DNA of 40,175 bases from Bacillota bacterium (lineage in GTDB: Bacteria > Bacillota > Clostridia > Acetivibrionales > Acetivibrionaceae): positions 1 through 40,175 of the forward strand of contig JAEZUI010000163.1 in assembly GCA_023421115.1 (NCBI GenBank). Reading direction: 5' to 3'. A model generated the notes under the pieces. That model saw only the letters and a program-made list of their open reading frames with translations. It did no database searches and was not told where the DNA came from. Shown here piece after piece: positions 31,820-38,550 of the stretch. Every line of letters starts with the position of its first letter. The stretch's first letter is position 1. A program made the translations under genes and the position numbers.

Positions 31820-33508
31820 TTGTCTTCAGAATTGGTTAGTATGATTTTTGGTCTTCTAGGTGGACTAGCTGTATTTATTTATGGAATGAATCTTATGTCT
31901 GATGGACTCCAAAAGGCTGCTGGTGAACGTATGAGAAGGATACTGGAGGTGCTTACCGGTAACCCAATTGTAGCAGTATTGGTAGGAGCTTTGGTTACGA
32001 CACTCCTTCAGAGCAGCAGTGCCACAACGGTTATGGTAATAGGTTTTGTTAGTGCAAGATTAATGACCTTAAATCAGGCTATAGGTGTAATTCTTGGGGC
32101 TAATATAGGTACAACAATAACGGCCCAGTTAGTTGCTTTTAAAGTGGGGCACTATGCTTATCCAATCGCAGCATTAGGTTTTATTCTCTTCTTTTTCTTC
32201 AAAAGAAACATCGTCAAGTATATCGGACAAACTATCTTTGCTTTCGGACTTCTATTTATGGGACTTAATATAATGGGGGATGCTATGGAGCCTCTTGCTA
32301 AAAGCCAAGATTTTGCACTTTTGATGGCTAGATTGAGCGACTACCCTATTCTTGGTCTTATTATCGGTACTTTATTTACACTTTTAGTTCAAAGCAGCAG
32401 TGCGTCTATAGCGGTGCTTCAAAATCTTGCCCAACAATCGGGAAGTGACGGAAAAGCTTTGATAAGTTTGACTACAGCGTTACCGATTCTTTATGGGACT
32501 AATATTGGTACTACTATTACTGCACTACTTGCTTCTATCGGGGCTAGGATAAGTGCAAAGAGAGCAGCGATAGCCCATTCGGTATTTAACATTGTAGGGT
32601 CTATAATATTCATGTTTTTTATTCCTGCATTTGCATGGTTTATTCAGAAAATCTCTCCAGGTGGTAATGAAGCCGTTATTATTTCTAGGCAGATAGCAAA
32701 TGCTCACACTTCATTTAATTTAATAAACACTTTATTGTGGCTGCCTTTTATATGGCTTTTGGCAAAAATTGTTACCTTTTTGGTTAGAGGTAATGAAGAC
32801 GAGATTGAAAAAAGAGTTTTGTACCTTGATTATAAAGTTTTACATAATCCTGCCATTGCAATGGATCTTGCAACAAAGGAACTGACGAGGATGGCTACGC
32901 TAGTACAGCAAATGATGGCGGATTCAAAAAATTCTTTTACGGAAGCAGATATGGATAGGGCCAAAAAGGTGCTTGAAATAGAGGAGCTTGTTGATATACT
33001 TCAGGGGGAAATTGTAAAATACTTATCTACCATGTTGTCCGAAGGTACACTTACAGAGCGTCAGTCAATAAGATTGTCAGGGCTTATGCACGTAGCTAAT
33101 GATATCGAAAGAATGGGTGACCATTGTAAGAATGTAGTTGAATTTGCAATGCAAAAGGAGAATGAAAAAATTCCTTTCTCTAAAGATGCTATAGCGGATG
33201 TTAGTGAGACATTTAGCGTACTAAATCAAATGGTAGATGATGCTATTCACTCCCTTAGAGATGAGAATACCGAACTTGCTAAAAAAGTTCTTTATGAGGA
33301 AAATGAAGTTGACAATCTTGAGAGCAAGCTTCGTGTTAGACACTTAGAAAGGCTTAATTCAGGCTTGTGTAATCCAAAATCTACAGTAATATTTATTGAA
33401 CTTATACACAATCTTGAAAGAATTGGAGACCACTGTAACAACATTGCAGAGGCTGTTCTACATGACAAGGAAAATAGACCGCTTCACAACGATCCACAGT
33501 CTGTATAG
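31820..33508 (+). CDS. nptA: Na/Pi cotransporter with PhoU tail
   Basis: A 562-aa sodium/phosphate cotransporter family protein. About eight membrane segments hold two QSSS motifs: LLQSSSATTVMVIGF (about 64-78) and LLVQSSSASIAVLQ (about 189-202). GANIGTTITA and GTNIGTTITA are the paired partner motifs. The cytoplasmic C-terminus (about 345-550) is a PhoU-like helical domain (HVANDIERMGDHCKNV and HNLERIGDHCNNIAEA). The start is a TTG at 31820 with AGGAGGGG 5 nt upstream; a nearby ATG at 31816 is out of frame. It is most likely controlled by the Pho box upstream and may take up phosphate when it is scarce. Confidence 0.92.
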   Translation: MSSELVSMIFGLLGGLAVFIYGMNLMSDGLQKAAGERMRRILEVLTGNPIVAVLVGALVTTLLQSSSATTVMVIGFVSARLMTLNQAIGVILGANIGTTITAQLVAFKVGHYAYPIAALGFILFFFFKRNIVKYIGQTIFAFGLLFMGLNIMGDAMEPLAKSQDFALLMARLSDYPILGLIIGTLFTLLVQSSSASIAVLQNLAQQSGSDGKALISLTTALPILYGTNIGTTITALLASIGARISAKRAAIAHSVFNIVGSIIFMFFIPAFAWFIQKISPGGNEAVIISRQIANAHTSFNLINTLLWLPFIWLLAKIVTFLVRGNEDEIEKRVLYLDYKVLHNPAIAMDLATKELTRMATLVQQMMADSKNSFTEADMDRAKKVLEIEELVDILQGEIVKYLSTMLSEGTLTERQSIRLSGLMHVANDIERMGDHCKNVVEFAMQKENEKIPFSKDAIADVSETFSVLNQMVDDAIHSLRDENTELAKKVLYEENEVDNLESKLRVRHLERLNSGLCNPKSTVIFIELIHNLERIGDHCNNIAEAVLHDKENRPLHNDPQSV

Positions 33509-33578
33509 CATATTATGAGTACTGAAGTAAAGGAAAAACCAAACTAAATAAATTTATAGAATTTAGACTATTTTATTC

Positions 33579-33607
33579 TTGACATGAACCCAAAAATATG
33601 ATTTAAT
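33579..33607 (+). promoter_or_regulatory. Promoter of the cold-shock gene
   Basis: TTGACA (33579-33584), a 17-bp spacer and TTTAAT (33602-33607). The perfect -35 box suggests a fairly strong vegetative promoter. The leader to the start codon at 33667 would be about 50 nt. Confidence 0.75.
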
Positions 33608-33666
33608 TGGAATGTGTCAAAAGCTCTGAATGGGCGAATATATACACCCTGAAGGAGGTGCGGATA

Positions 33667-33867
33667 ATGTTAAATGGTACAGTGAAATGGTTCAATGCTG
33701 GTAAAGGTTTTGGATTTATTGAAAGAGAAGATGGTGAAGATGTATTTGTTCACTTTTCAGCAATAAATGTTGATGGTTATAAATCTCTCAATGAAGGACA
33801 AAAAGTTCAGTTTGAGGTTGAAAATGGTCAACGTGGCCTTCAGGCAAAGAACGTAATTCCTTGCTAA
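33667..33867 (+). CDS. cspA: Cold-shock domain protein
   Basis: A 66-aa nucleic-acid-binding protein that binds single-stranded RNA/DNA and melts RNA structure. The RNP1 motif GKGFGFIE and RNP2 motif VFVHFSAI are intact, and the start NGTVKWFN is typical. The length is standard for the family. ATG 33667 follows GAAGGAGGT by about 8 nt. A longer reading frame begins at 33607 but overlaps the -10 box, so it is not used. Confidence 0.95.
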   Translation: MLNGTVKWFNAGKGFGFIEREDGEDVFVHFSAINVDGYKSLNEGQKVQFEVENGQRGLQAKNVIPC

Positions 33868-33900
33868 ACCCAAAACTTGGGTACGTTTAGCACCAATTTA

Positions 33901-33967
33901 TTTAGAATTTGCTTTGCAAATTCTAAAACAAAAAAATGACATTAGCTATTGGGCTGATGTCTTTTTT
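33901..33967 (+). terminator. Hairpin pair and terminator after csp
   Basis: First a TTTAGAATTTGC/GCAAATTCTAAA stem (33901-33927, 3-nt loop), then GACAT/ATGTC with an inner AGC/GCT (33938-33961), followed by seven T (33962-33968). The second is the terminator; the first may protect the mRNA end. Confidence 0.8.
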
Positions 33968-34011
33968 TGTGCTATACTAAAGAATTAAAATATAGAGTTT
34001 GATTTGATAAG

Positions 34012-34109
34012 GCCATTTCAAAAAATAACCTATACAATATTTAAGTCACAAAGCCCACTAAATCAGATTTTTTAAAATGGCGATTGCAAAGTTTTTATCG
34101 GGAATCACC
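34012..34109. repeat. Intergenic inverted-repeat element, second clear copy
   Basis: CCATTTCAAAAAATAACC at the left and ATTTTTTAAAATGGCGATTG at the right, with the middle CTATACAA...TCACAAAGCCCACTAAATCAG and a final GGAATCACC. It matches the 29.5 kb copy along its length, with one mismatch in the right arm (AAAATGG for GAAATGG). A lone half-arm, TTTTTTTGAAATAGCC (34374-34389), further right may be the remains of another copy. Confidence 0.8.
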
Positions 34110-34237
34110 TAACTTGTGGGTTTTAAAAATTAATTGTTTATTTTAAGTTCTTAGTGGTAATAAATATCTTGTGATAAATCAAATATTTTATGATGATAAG
34201 CACTTAAAATAACTTATTAATGATATAATACTTTTAG

Positions 34238-34360
34238 GTTATTCAAAAACTAATCGATCAGCTGCCAAAAGAAAAACTATTGTTTAAGTTTTCTATTTTG
34301 CAAGACGAAATTCCTATATATGGAGCCATAGGAGCATCCATGATTGGATTTTTGAAATAA
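34238..34360 (+). pseudogene. C-terminal remnant, possible BadF/BcrA-type kinase
   Basis: A 40-codon open frame without a start codon reads VIQKLIDQLPKEKLLFKFSI, then LQDEIPIYGAIGASMIGFLK, then a stop. A TAG lies just upstream. The ending PIYGAIGASM resembles the conserved C-terminus of acetate/sugar-kinase-like and BadF/BcrA-type ATPases, where the chain ends shortly after a PxxGA motif. The rest of the gene is missing, so this looks like a decayed or deleted gene between csp and rubrerythrin. The family call is tentative. The rest of this 560-bp spacer (33868-34428) holds the csp terminator and a repeat element. Confidence 0.5.
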
Positions 34361-34428
34361 ACAAAGCAGATTGTTTTTTTGAAATAGCCTTACTAATAAA
34401 TAAAAGAAAAAGTTATAGGAGGTAATTT

Positions 34429-35022
34429 ATGAAGAGTCTAAAAGGAACAAAAACAGCGGAAAACTTATTAAAGGCATTTGCAGGAGAATCCCAAGCGCGT
34501 AATCGTTATACATTTTATGCTTCTGTTGCAGACAAGGAAGGATATAAGCAAATAAAGAACCTTTTCATCGAAACTGCGGATAATGAAAAGGAACATGCAA
34601 AGAGATTCTACAAATTCCTTGTAGCAGGTTTAGAAGGAGAGCTTCCGGCAGCAATAGAAATAACAGCAGGTTTTCCTGTTGCATTTGGAACAACACTTGA
34701 CAATTTAAAGGCAGCAGCCGATGGAGAAAATGAAGAGTGGTCAGACCTTTATCCTGAATTTGCAAAAATTGCTGAGGATGAAGGATTTTCAGAAATAGCA
34801 ACAGCTTTTAGAATGATTGCCAAGGTTGAAAAGCACCATGAAGAAAGATATAGAAAACTCGCTGAGAATGTAGCAAATGGTGTAGTATTCAAGAAGAGTG
34901 AAAAAGTTGTTTGGAAATGTTCAAACTGCGGATATATTCATGAAGGAGCTGAAGCTCCAGACAAATGTCCTGCATGTGCACACCCTCAATCATATTTTGA
35001 GTTGAATACAGAACCATATTAG
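34429..35022 (+). CDS. rbr: Rubrerythrin
   Basis: A 197-aa oxidative-stress protein of anaerobes that reduces hydrogen peroxide. The N-terminal four-helix ferritin-like domain binds a di-iron centre: GESQARNRY, DNEKEHAKRF and KVEKHHEERY give the Glu/His ligands. The C-terminal rubredoxin-like domain has two CxxC pairs (WKCSNCGYIHEG and CPACAHPQSYFE) for a single Fe(SCys)4. TAGGAGG precedes the ATG by 6-7 nt. It lies 18 bp before mscL, so the two are co-transcribed. Confidence 0.96.
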   Translation: MKSLKGTKTAENLLKAFAGESQARNRYTFYASVADKEGYKQIKNLFIETADNEKEHAKRFYKFLVAGLEGELPAAIEITAGFPVAFGTTLDNLKAAADGENEEWSDLYPEFAKIAEDEGFSEIATAFRMIAKVEKHHEERYRKLAENVANGVVFKKSEKVVWKCSNCGYIHEGAEAPDKCPACAHPQSYFELNTEPY

Positions 35023-35040
35023 GATAAGAGGAGATTTTAA

Positions 35041-35478
35041 ATGTTAAAAGAATTTAAAGAATTCGCGATGAAGGGTAACGTTTTGGATTTGGCAGTTGGT
35101 GTTGTAATAGGAGCTGCCTTTGGTAAAATTGTTACATCCCTCGTTAGTGATATTATAATGCCTGTAATTAGTATTTTTACTAAAGGGCTTGATTTTGAAA
35201 ATTTATTTATTAGCCTTGATGGTAGTAACTATGCAACCTTAGCAGCTGCCAAAGAAGCAGGTGCTGCAACTTTAAATTATGGTGCTTTTATCAGCAATAT
35301 TATTGACTTCCTGATAATTGCCTTCTCAATATTTATTGTAGTTAGACAATTAAATAAGCTTACTAAAAAGAAGGAAGTACCTGCGCCTAAGAAAACTAAG
35401 CAATGTAAGTTTTGTTTAAGCGAAATTCACATTGATGCCGCAAGGTGCCCTAATTGTACTTCAGAGTTAAAAAAGTAG
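35041..35478 (+). CDS. mscL: MscL mechanosensitive channel with zinc-ribbon tail
   Basis: A 145-aa large-conductance mechanosensitive channel that opens on hypo-osmotic shock. The start KEFKEFAMKGNVLDLAVGVVIG is classical for the N-terminus and first membrane segment (in part: FAMKGNVLDLAVGVVIG), and the second segment is at about 80-105. The C-terminus (about 121-141) carries CKFCLSEIHIDAARCPNC, a CxxC...CxxC zinc ribbon absent from E. coli MscL. The extra domain may sense zinc or redox state, or stabilise the cytoplasmic bundle (inference). Co-transcribed with rubrerythrin. Confidence 0.95.
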   Translation: MLKEFKEFAMKGNVLDLAVGVVIGAAFGKIVTSLVSDIIMPVISIFTKGLDFENLFISLDGSNYATLAAAKEAGAATLNYGAFISNIIDFLIIAFSIFIVVRQLNKLTKKKEVPAPKKTKQCKFCLSEIHIDAARCPNCTSELKK

Positions 35479-35505
35479 AATATGAAGATTTTTAGACAAT
35501 AATCA

Positions 35506-35543
35506 ATGCGCCGATGAGAAACATGTGTACCTCATCGGCGCAT
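35506..35543 (+). terminator. Terminator of the rbr-mscL transcript
   Basis: ATGCGCCGATGAG and CTCATCGGCGCAT form a perfect 13-bp stem with a 12-nt loop, followed by TTGTTG. It begins 27 bp after the mscL stop. Confidence 0.85.
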
Positions 35544-35661
35544 TTGTTGTGCTATTTTATAGATGGAAGAGTTAAAACAAAGACTCGAAGCTATAGGTGT
35601 TTTAGTTTATAATGAATCTTAAGAAAATTTTAATAATTATATATAGTGTTTTGTAAAATTT

Positions 35662-35689
35662 ACCTGCTAAGCTTATATAAGAGGCAGGT
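35662..35689. promoter_or_regulatory. Inverted repeat before the two-component operon
   Basis: ACCTGC and GCAGGT, 16 bp apart, enclose the inner palindrome CTTATATAAG. They lie 46 bp before the response regulator start. It could be an operator (perhaps self-regulation) or a leader hairpin; neither is certain. Confidence 0.4.
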
Positions 35690-35734
35690 GATATAAGATG
35701 TATTGTTACTAAAAAGTCTTGGGGGTCAGTATTA

Positions 35735-36430
35735 ATGGATAAATATAATGTTTTGGTATGTGATGATGACAAGGACATAGTTAATGCTTTAGAAGTGTAT
35801 TTAAAACAGGAAAATTACGATGTTGTAAAGGCATATACCGGTAAACAGGCCTTGGAAGTTTTGCAGGATCAAAAGATTCATCTGATTTTATTGGACATCA
35901 TGATGCCTGAGATGGATGGCTTAACTGCAACAGTCAAAATCCGTCAAGAACTGAATATACCAATAATAATGTTATCGGCAAAGTCTGAGGATACAGATAA
36001 AATTATAGGGCTTAATTTTGGTGCTGATGATTATGTAACAAAACCTTTTAATCCATTGGAACTTCTAGCAAGAGTTAAGTCTCAATTGAGAAGGTATACT
36101 TTACTTGGTGGATCAGAAGAAAAGAGCGGGATTATTAAAACCGATGGATTGGAGATTGATACAGAGGCTAAGGAACTCCGACTAGATGGAGAAAATGTTA
36201 AGCTAACAGCTACGGAGTATGGTATAGTATTATTTCTTATGAAGAATATTGGTAGGGTGTTTTCTATAGAGCAAATATACCAGAGTGTTTGGAATGAACC
36301 TCTGTACTCGTCGGAGAATACTGTAGCTGTGCATATTCGACGTATCAGAGAAAAAATTGAAATTAATCCAAAAGAACCTAAATATTTAAAGGTGGTGTGG
36401 GGTATTGGTTACAAGATTGAGAAATATTAG
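35735..36430 (+). CDS. OmpR-family response regulator
   Basis: A 231-aa DNA-binding response regulator. The receiver domain (about 1-120) has the acidic pocket VCDDD, the phospho-acceptor Asp54 in LLDIMMPEMDG and a conserved Lys in VTKPF. The C-terminal winged helix (about 135-230) includes LTATEYGIVLFLMKN and HIRRIREKIE. GGGGGTCAGT precedes the ATG. Its stop overlaps the kinase gene by 26 bp, so the two are translated together. What it regulates cannot be told from this window. Confidence 0.95.
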   Translation: MDKYNVLVCDDDKDIVNALEVYLKQENYDVVKAYTGKQALEVLQDQKIHLILLDIMMPEMDGLTATVKIRQELNIPIIMLSAKSEDTDKIIGLNFGADDYVTKPFNPLELLARVKSQLRRYTLLGGSEEKSGIIKTDGLEIDTEAKELRLDGENVKLTATEYGIVLFLMKNIGRVFSIEQIYQSVWNEPLYSSENTVAVHIRRIREKIEINPKEPKYLKVVWGIGYKIEKY

Positions 36431-38438
36431 GTATTCAACAGTAACAAAGGTTATTGCAGTAATTTTGGCATGGCTCAGCTTTATTATTACTATAATAGGT
36501 GTTTGGTATTTAGATGATAATGAAAATATTGCTTATAGTAGTAGTTATTTTGATACCTATCAATTTCAAGAGGAGTATTCAAGAACAATTCATAATGTTG
36601 TTGAGTACTATGTAAAGTTGAAAAGTGAGGAAAATATTAGGTCATCTGGAACTGATGAAGCTGTTATTCAAAACAATCTAGAGCGTTATAGTATTATTAA
36701 AGATAGGCTTTCTAAACAAATTAACTTTGTATATTACATAAAAGATAAAAGTACAGGAGAGACTATTACAAATACCGATACTGTAAAAAATACAGACTTT
36801 TTTACAGAGCAGGAATCAATGGCGCATTTTTATAATGATGGATATAATTATCCATACTTTTTACGGTATCATAATGAAATATTAGAAATGTTGCAAGGCA
36901 CTTCATACGAAGTCTATACTGCTGTTGTAGAGCCATTGAAAAAAGGTGATGTATATTATGAAAACTATATTTCATATGAAAAAATAAAAAATACTACGAA
37001 TTACTGGTTTATTGCAGTCATCGTTTCTTTAAGTATAATGATACTGATGTTAGTCTATCTTTTTTATTCAGCAGGTCGTAAAAATGGTATAGAAGGAATA
37101 AGTTTATCTAAGTCTGACAAGATCTATTTGGAAATACATACATTGATGGTATTTATAGCAGCTATAATATCGCTATGGTTTTTGAGTCAAATCCCCTTTT
37201 ATGTAGAACATACAACAAGTTTTTATATTCCAATTATACTTATATTGAGTGTTGATTTTTTTATAGGATTAGCTTATCTTCTGTCTATAACCAGAAAATT
37301 AAAGTCTGAGACAATAAGAGATAATTATTTAGTTTTAAAGGTTTTTTATAAAGTGAGTTCTTTTGTCAAACTTTGCTTTAACGGTAAGTTATTTAAAACA
37401 TGGATACTGTTATTTCTATCTTTATACGTTTTTATAAATAGTGTATTATCTTTCGTTATAGCATTTTTTTTCGAAAGATTCTTAGATTATATATTTCATG
37501 GGTATTATGAGTTGTATTATGGAATTATATTTATTTTTGCAACAGTTCTGTTTATAGCTATGAATATTTTTGTTTTCTATATGACAGCAAAGTCTTTGAA
37601 ATCATTGCCGGAGATTATGGAAGCCGCAAAACAGATATCCTCCGGAAATCTTGATTATCAACTTAATACAGCAAGTATGTCTGTTACATTTTCAACCTTT
37701 GCAGAAAATATACAAAGCATACAAGGTGGTCTTAAAAAAGCGGTTGACGAGGCTATAAAGGGAGAAAGAATGAAAACCGATCTTATTACTAACGTTTCCC
37801 ATGATTTAAAGACACCGTTGACTTCTATAATAAATTATGTTGATTTGCTGAAAAAGGAGCCTATGGAGAATCAAAAAGCACAGGAATATATAAATGTATT
37901 AGATGAAAAGTCAACAAGGTTAAAGGCGCTTATAGAGGATTTGATTGAGGCAAGCAAGGCGTCGAGTGGAAATTTGTCTGTTGATATACAGAAGGTTGAT
38001 TTATGCGAACTTGTTATGCAGGCTTTTGGAGAGTATAGGGAAAAATTAGAAAAATGCGGACTGGATATAAGGACTAGTACTGTTGATAAGAATATATTTG
38101 TGCAGGCTGATGGAAAGCATATGTGGCGTATTATCGAAAATCTTCTGTCAAATGTCTTAAAGTATTCTATGAAGAATTCAAGAGTTTATATCAGTCTAAC
38201 AAGGAGCGAGCTTTATGGAGTATTGACAATTAAGAATATATCAGAACTTCCACTCGAAATGCCTGTGGAGCAGTTGACAGAACGTTTTGTAAGGGGGGAT
38301 ATATCTAGAACAACTGAAGGTTCAGGATTGGGTTTGTCTATCGCTCAAAGTCTTACTAATATGCAAAAGGGAAATTTGAATATCGAAATAGATGGAGATT
38401 TATTTAAAGTAGTGTTAGAGATACCATTGTGGAGCTGA
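36405..38438 (+). CDS. Sensor histidine kinase
   Basis: A 677-aa membrane kinase. One membrane segment (about 14-35) and an extracytoplasmic domain (about 36-195) are followed by a further group of about five segments (about 197-395). Next come a HAMP-like linker, the H-box NVSHDLKTPLTSI (His about 466), an N-box (ENLLSNVLKYS) and a glycine box (GSGLGLSIAQSL). The G1 box is reduced. The start is a TTG at 36405 inside the regulator gene with AAGGTGG 9 nt upstream. It pairs with the upstream regulator. The multi-pass layout suggests sensing in or near the membrane, for example cell-envelope stress (inference). Confidence 0.93.
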   Translation: MVTRLRNIRYSTVTKVIAVILAWLSFIITIIGVWYLDDNENIAYSSSYFDTYQFQEEYSRTIHNVVEYYVKLKSEENIRSSGTDEAVIQNNLERYSIIKDRLSKQINFVYYIKDKSTGETITNTDTVKNTDFFTEQESMAHFYNDGYNYPYFLRYHNEILEMLQGTSYEVYTAVVEPLKKGDVYYENYISYEKIKNTTNYWFIAVIVSLSIMILMLVYLFYSAGRKNGIEGISLSKSDKIYLEIHTLMVFIAAIISLWFLSQIPFYVEHTTSFYIPIILILSVDFFIGLAYLLSITRKLKSETIRDNYLVLKVFYKVSSFVKLCFNGKLFKTWILLFLSLYVFINSVLSFVIAFFFERFLDYIFHGYYELYYGIIFIFATVLFIAMNIFVFYMTAKSLKSLPEIMEAAKQISSGNLDYQLNTASMSVTFSTFAENIQSIQGGLKKAVDEAIKGERMKTDLITNVSHDLKTPLTSIINYVDLLKKEPMENQKAQEYINVLDEKSTRLKALIEDLIEASKASSGNLSVDIQKVDLCELVMQAFGEYREKLEKCGLDIRTSTVDKNIFVQADGKHMWRIIENLLSNVLKYSMKNSRVYISLTRSELYGVLTIKNISELPLEMPVEQLTERFVRGDISRTTEGSGLGLSIAQSLTNMQKGNLNIEIDGDLFKVVLEIPLWS

Positions 38439-38483
38439 TTTAGATATTTCTATATATATAAATAGAAAATACTTAAAATAAAA

Positions 38484-38515
38484 AGCTGTTGTAAGTTGTA
38501 ATACTTACAACAGCT
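38484..38515. terminator. Convergent bidirectional terminator
   Basis: AGCTGTTGTAAG and CTTACAACAGCT form a perfect 12-bp stem with an 8-nt loop. A5 on the left and A5 on the right mean it can end both the kinase (plus) and xylanase (minus) transcripts. Confidence 0.85.
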
Positions 38516-38550
38516 AAAAATTTGTTTATGCTTAAATTATTCTATTTAAA

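Noticed and set aside
35563..35622. 19-codon ORF (MEELKQRLEAIG...) between mscL and the response regulator
   Set aside because: No ribosome binding site and an upstream stop; too short to support as a gene.
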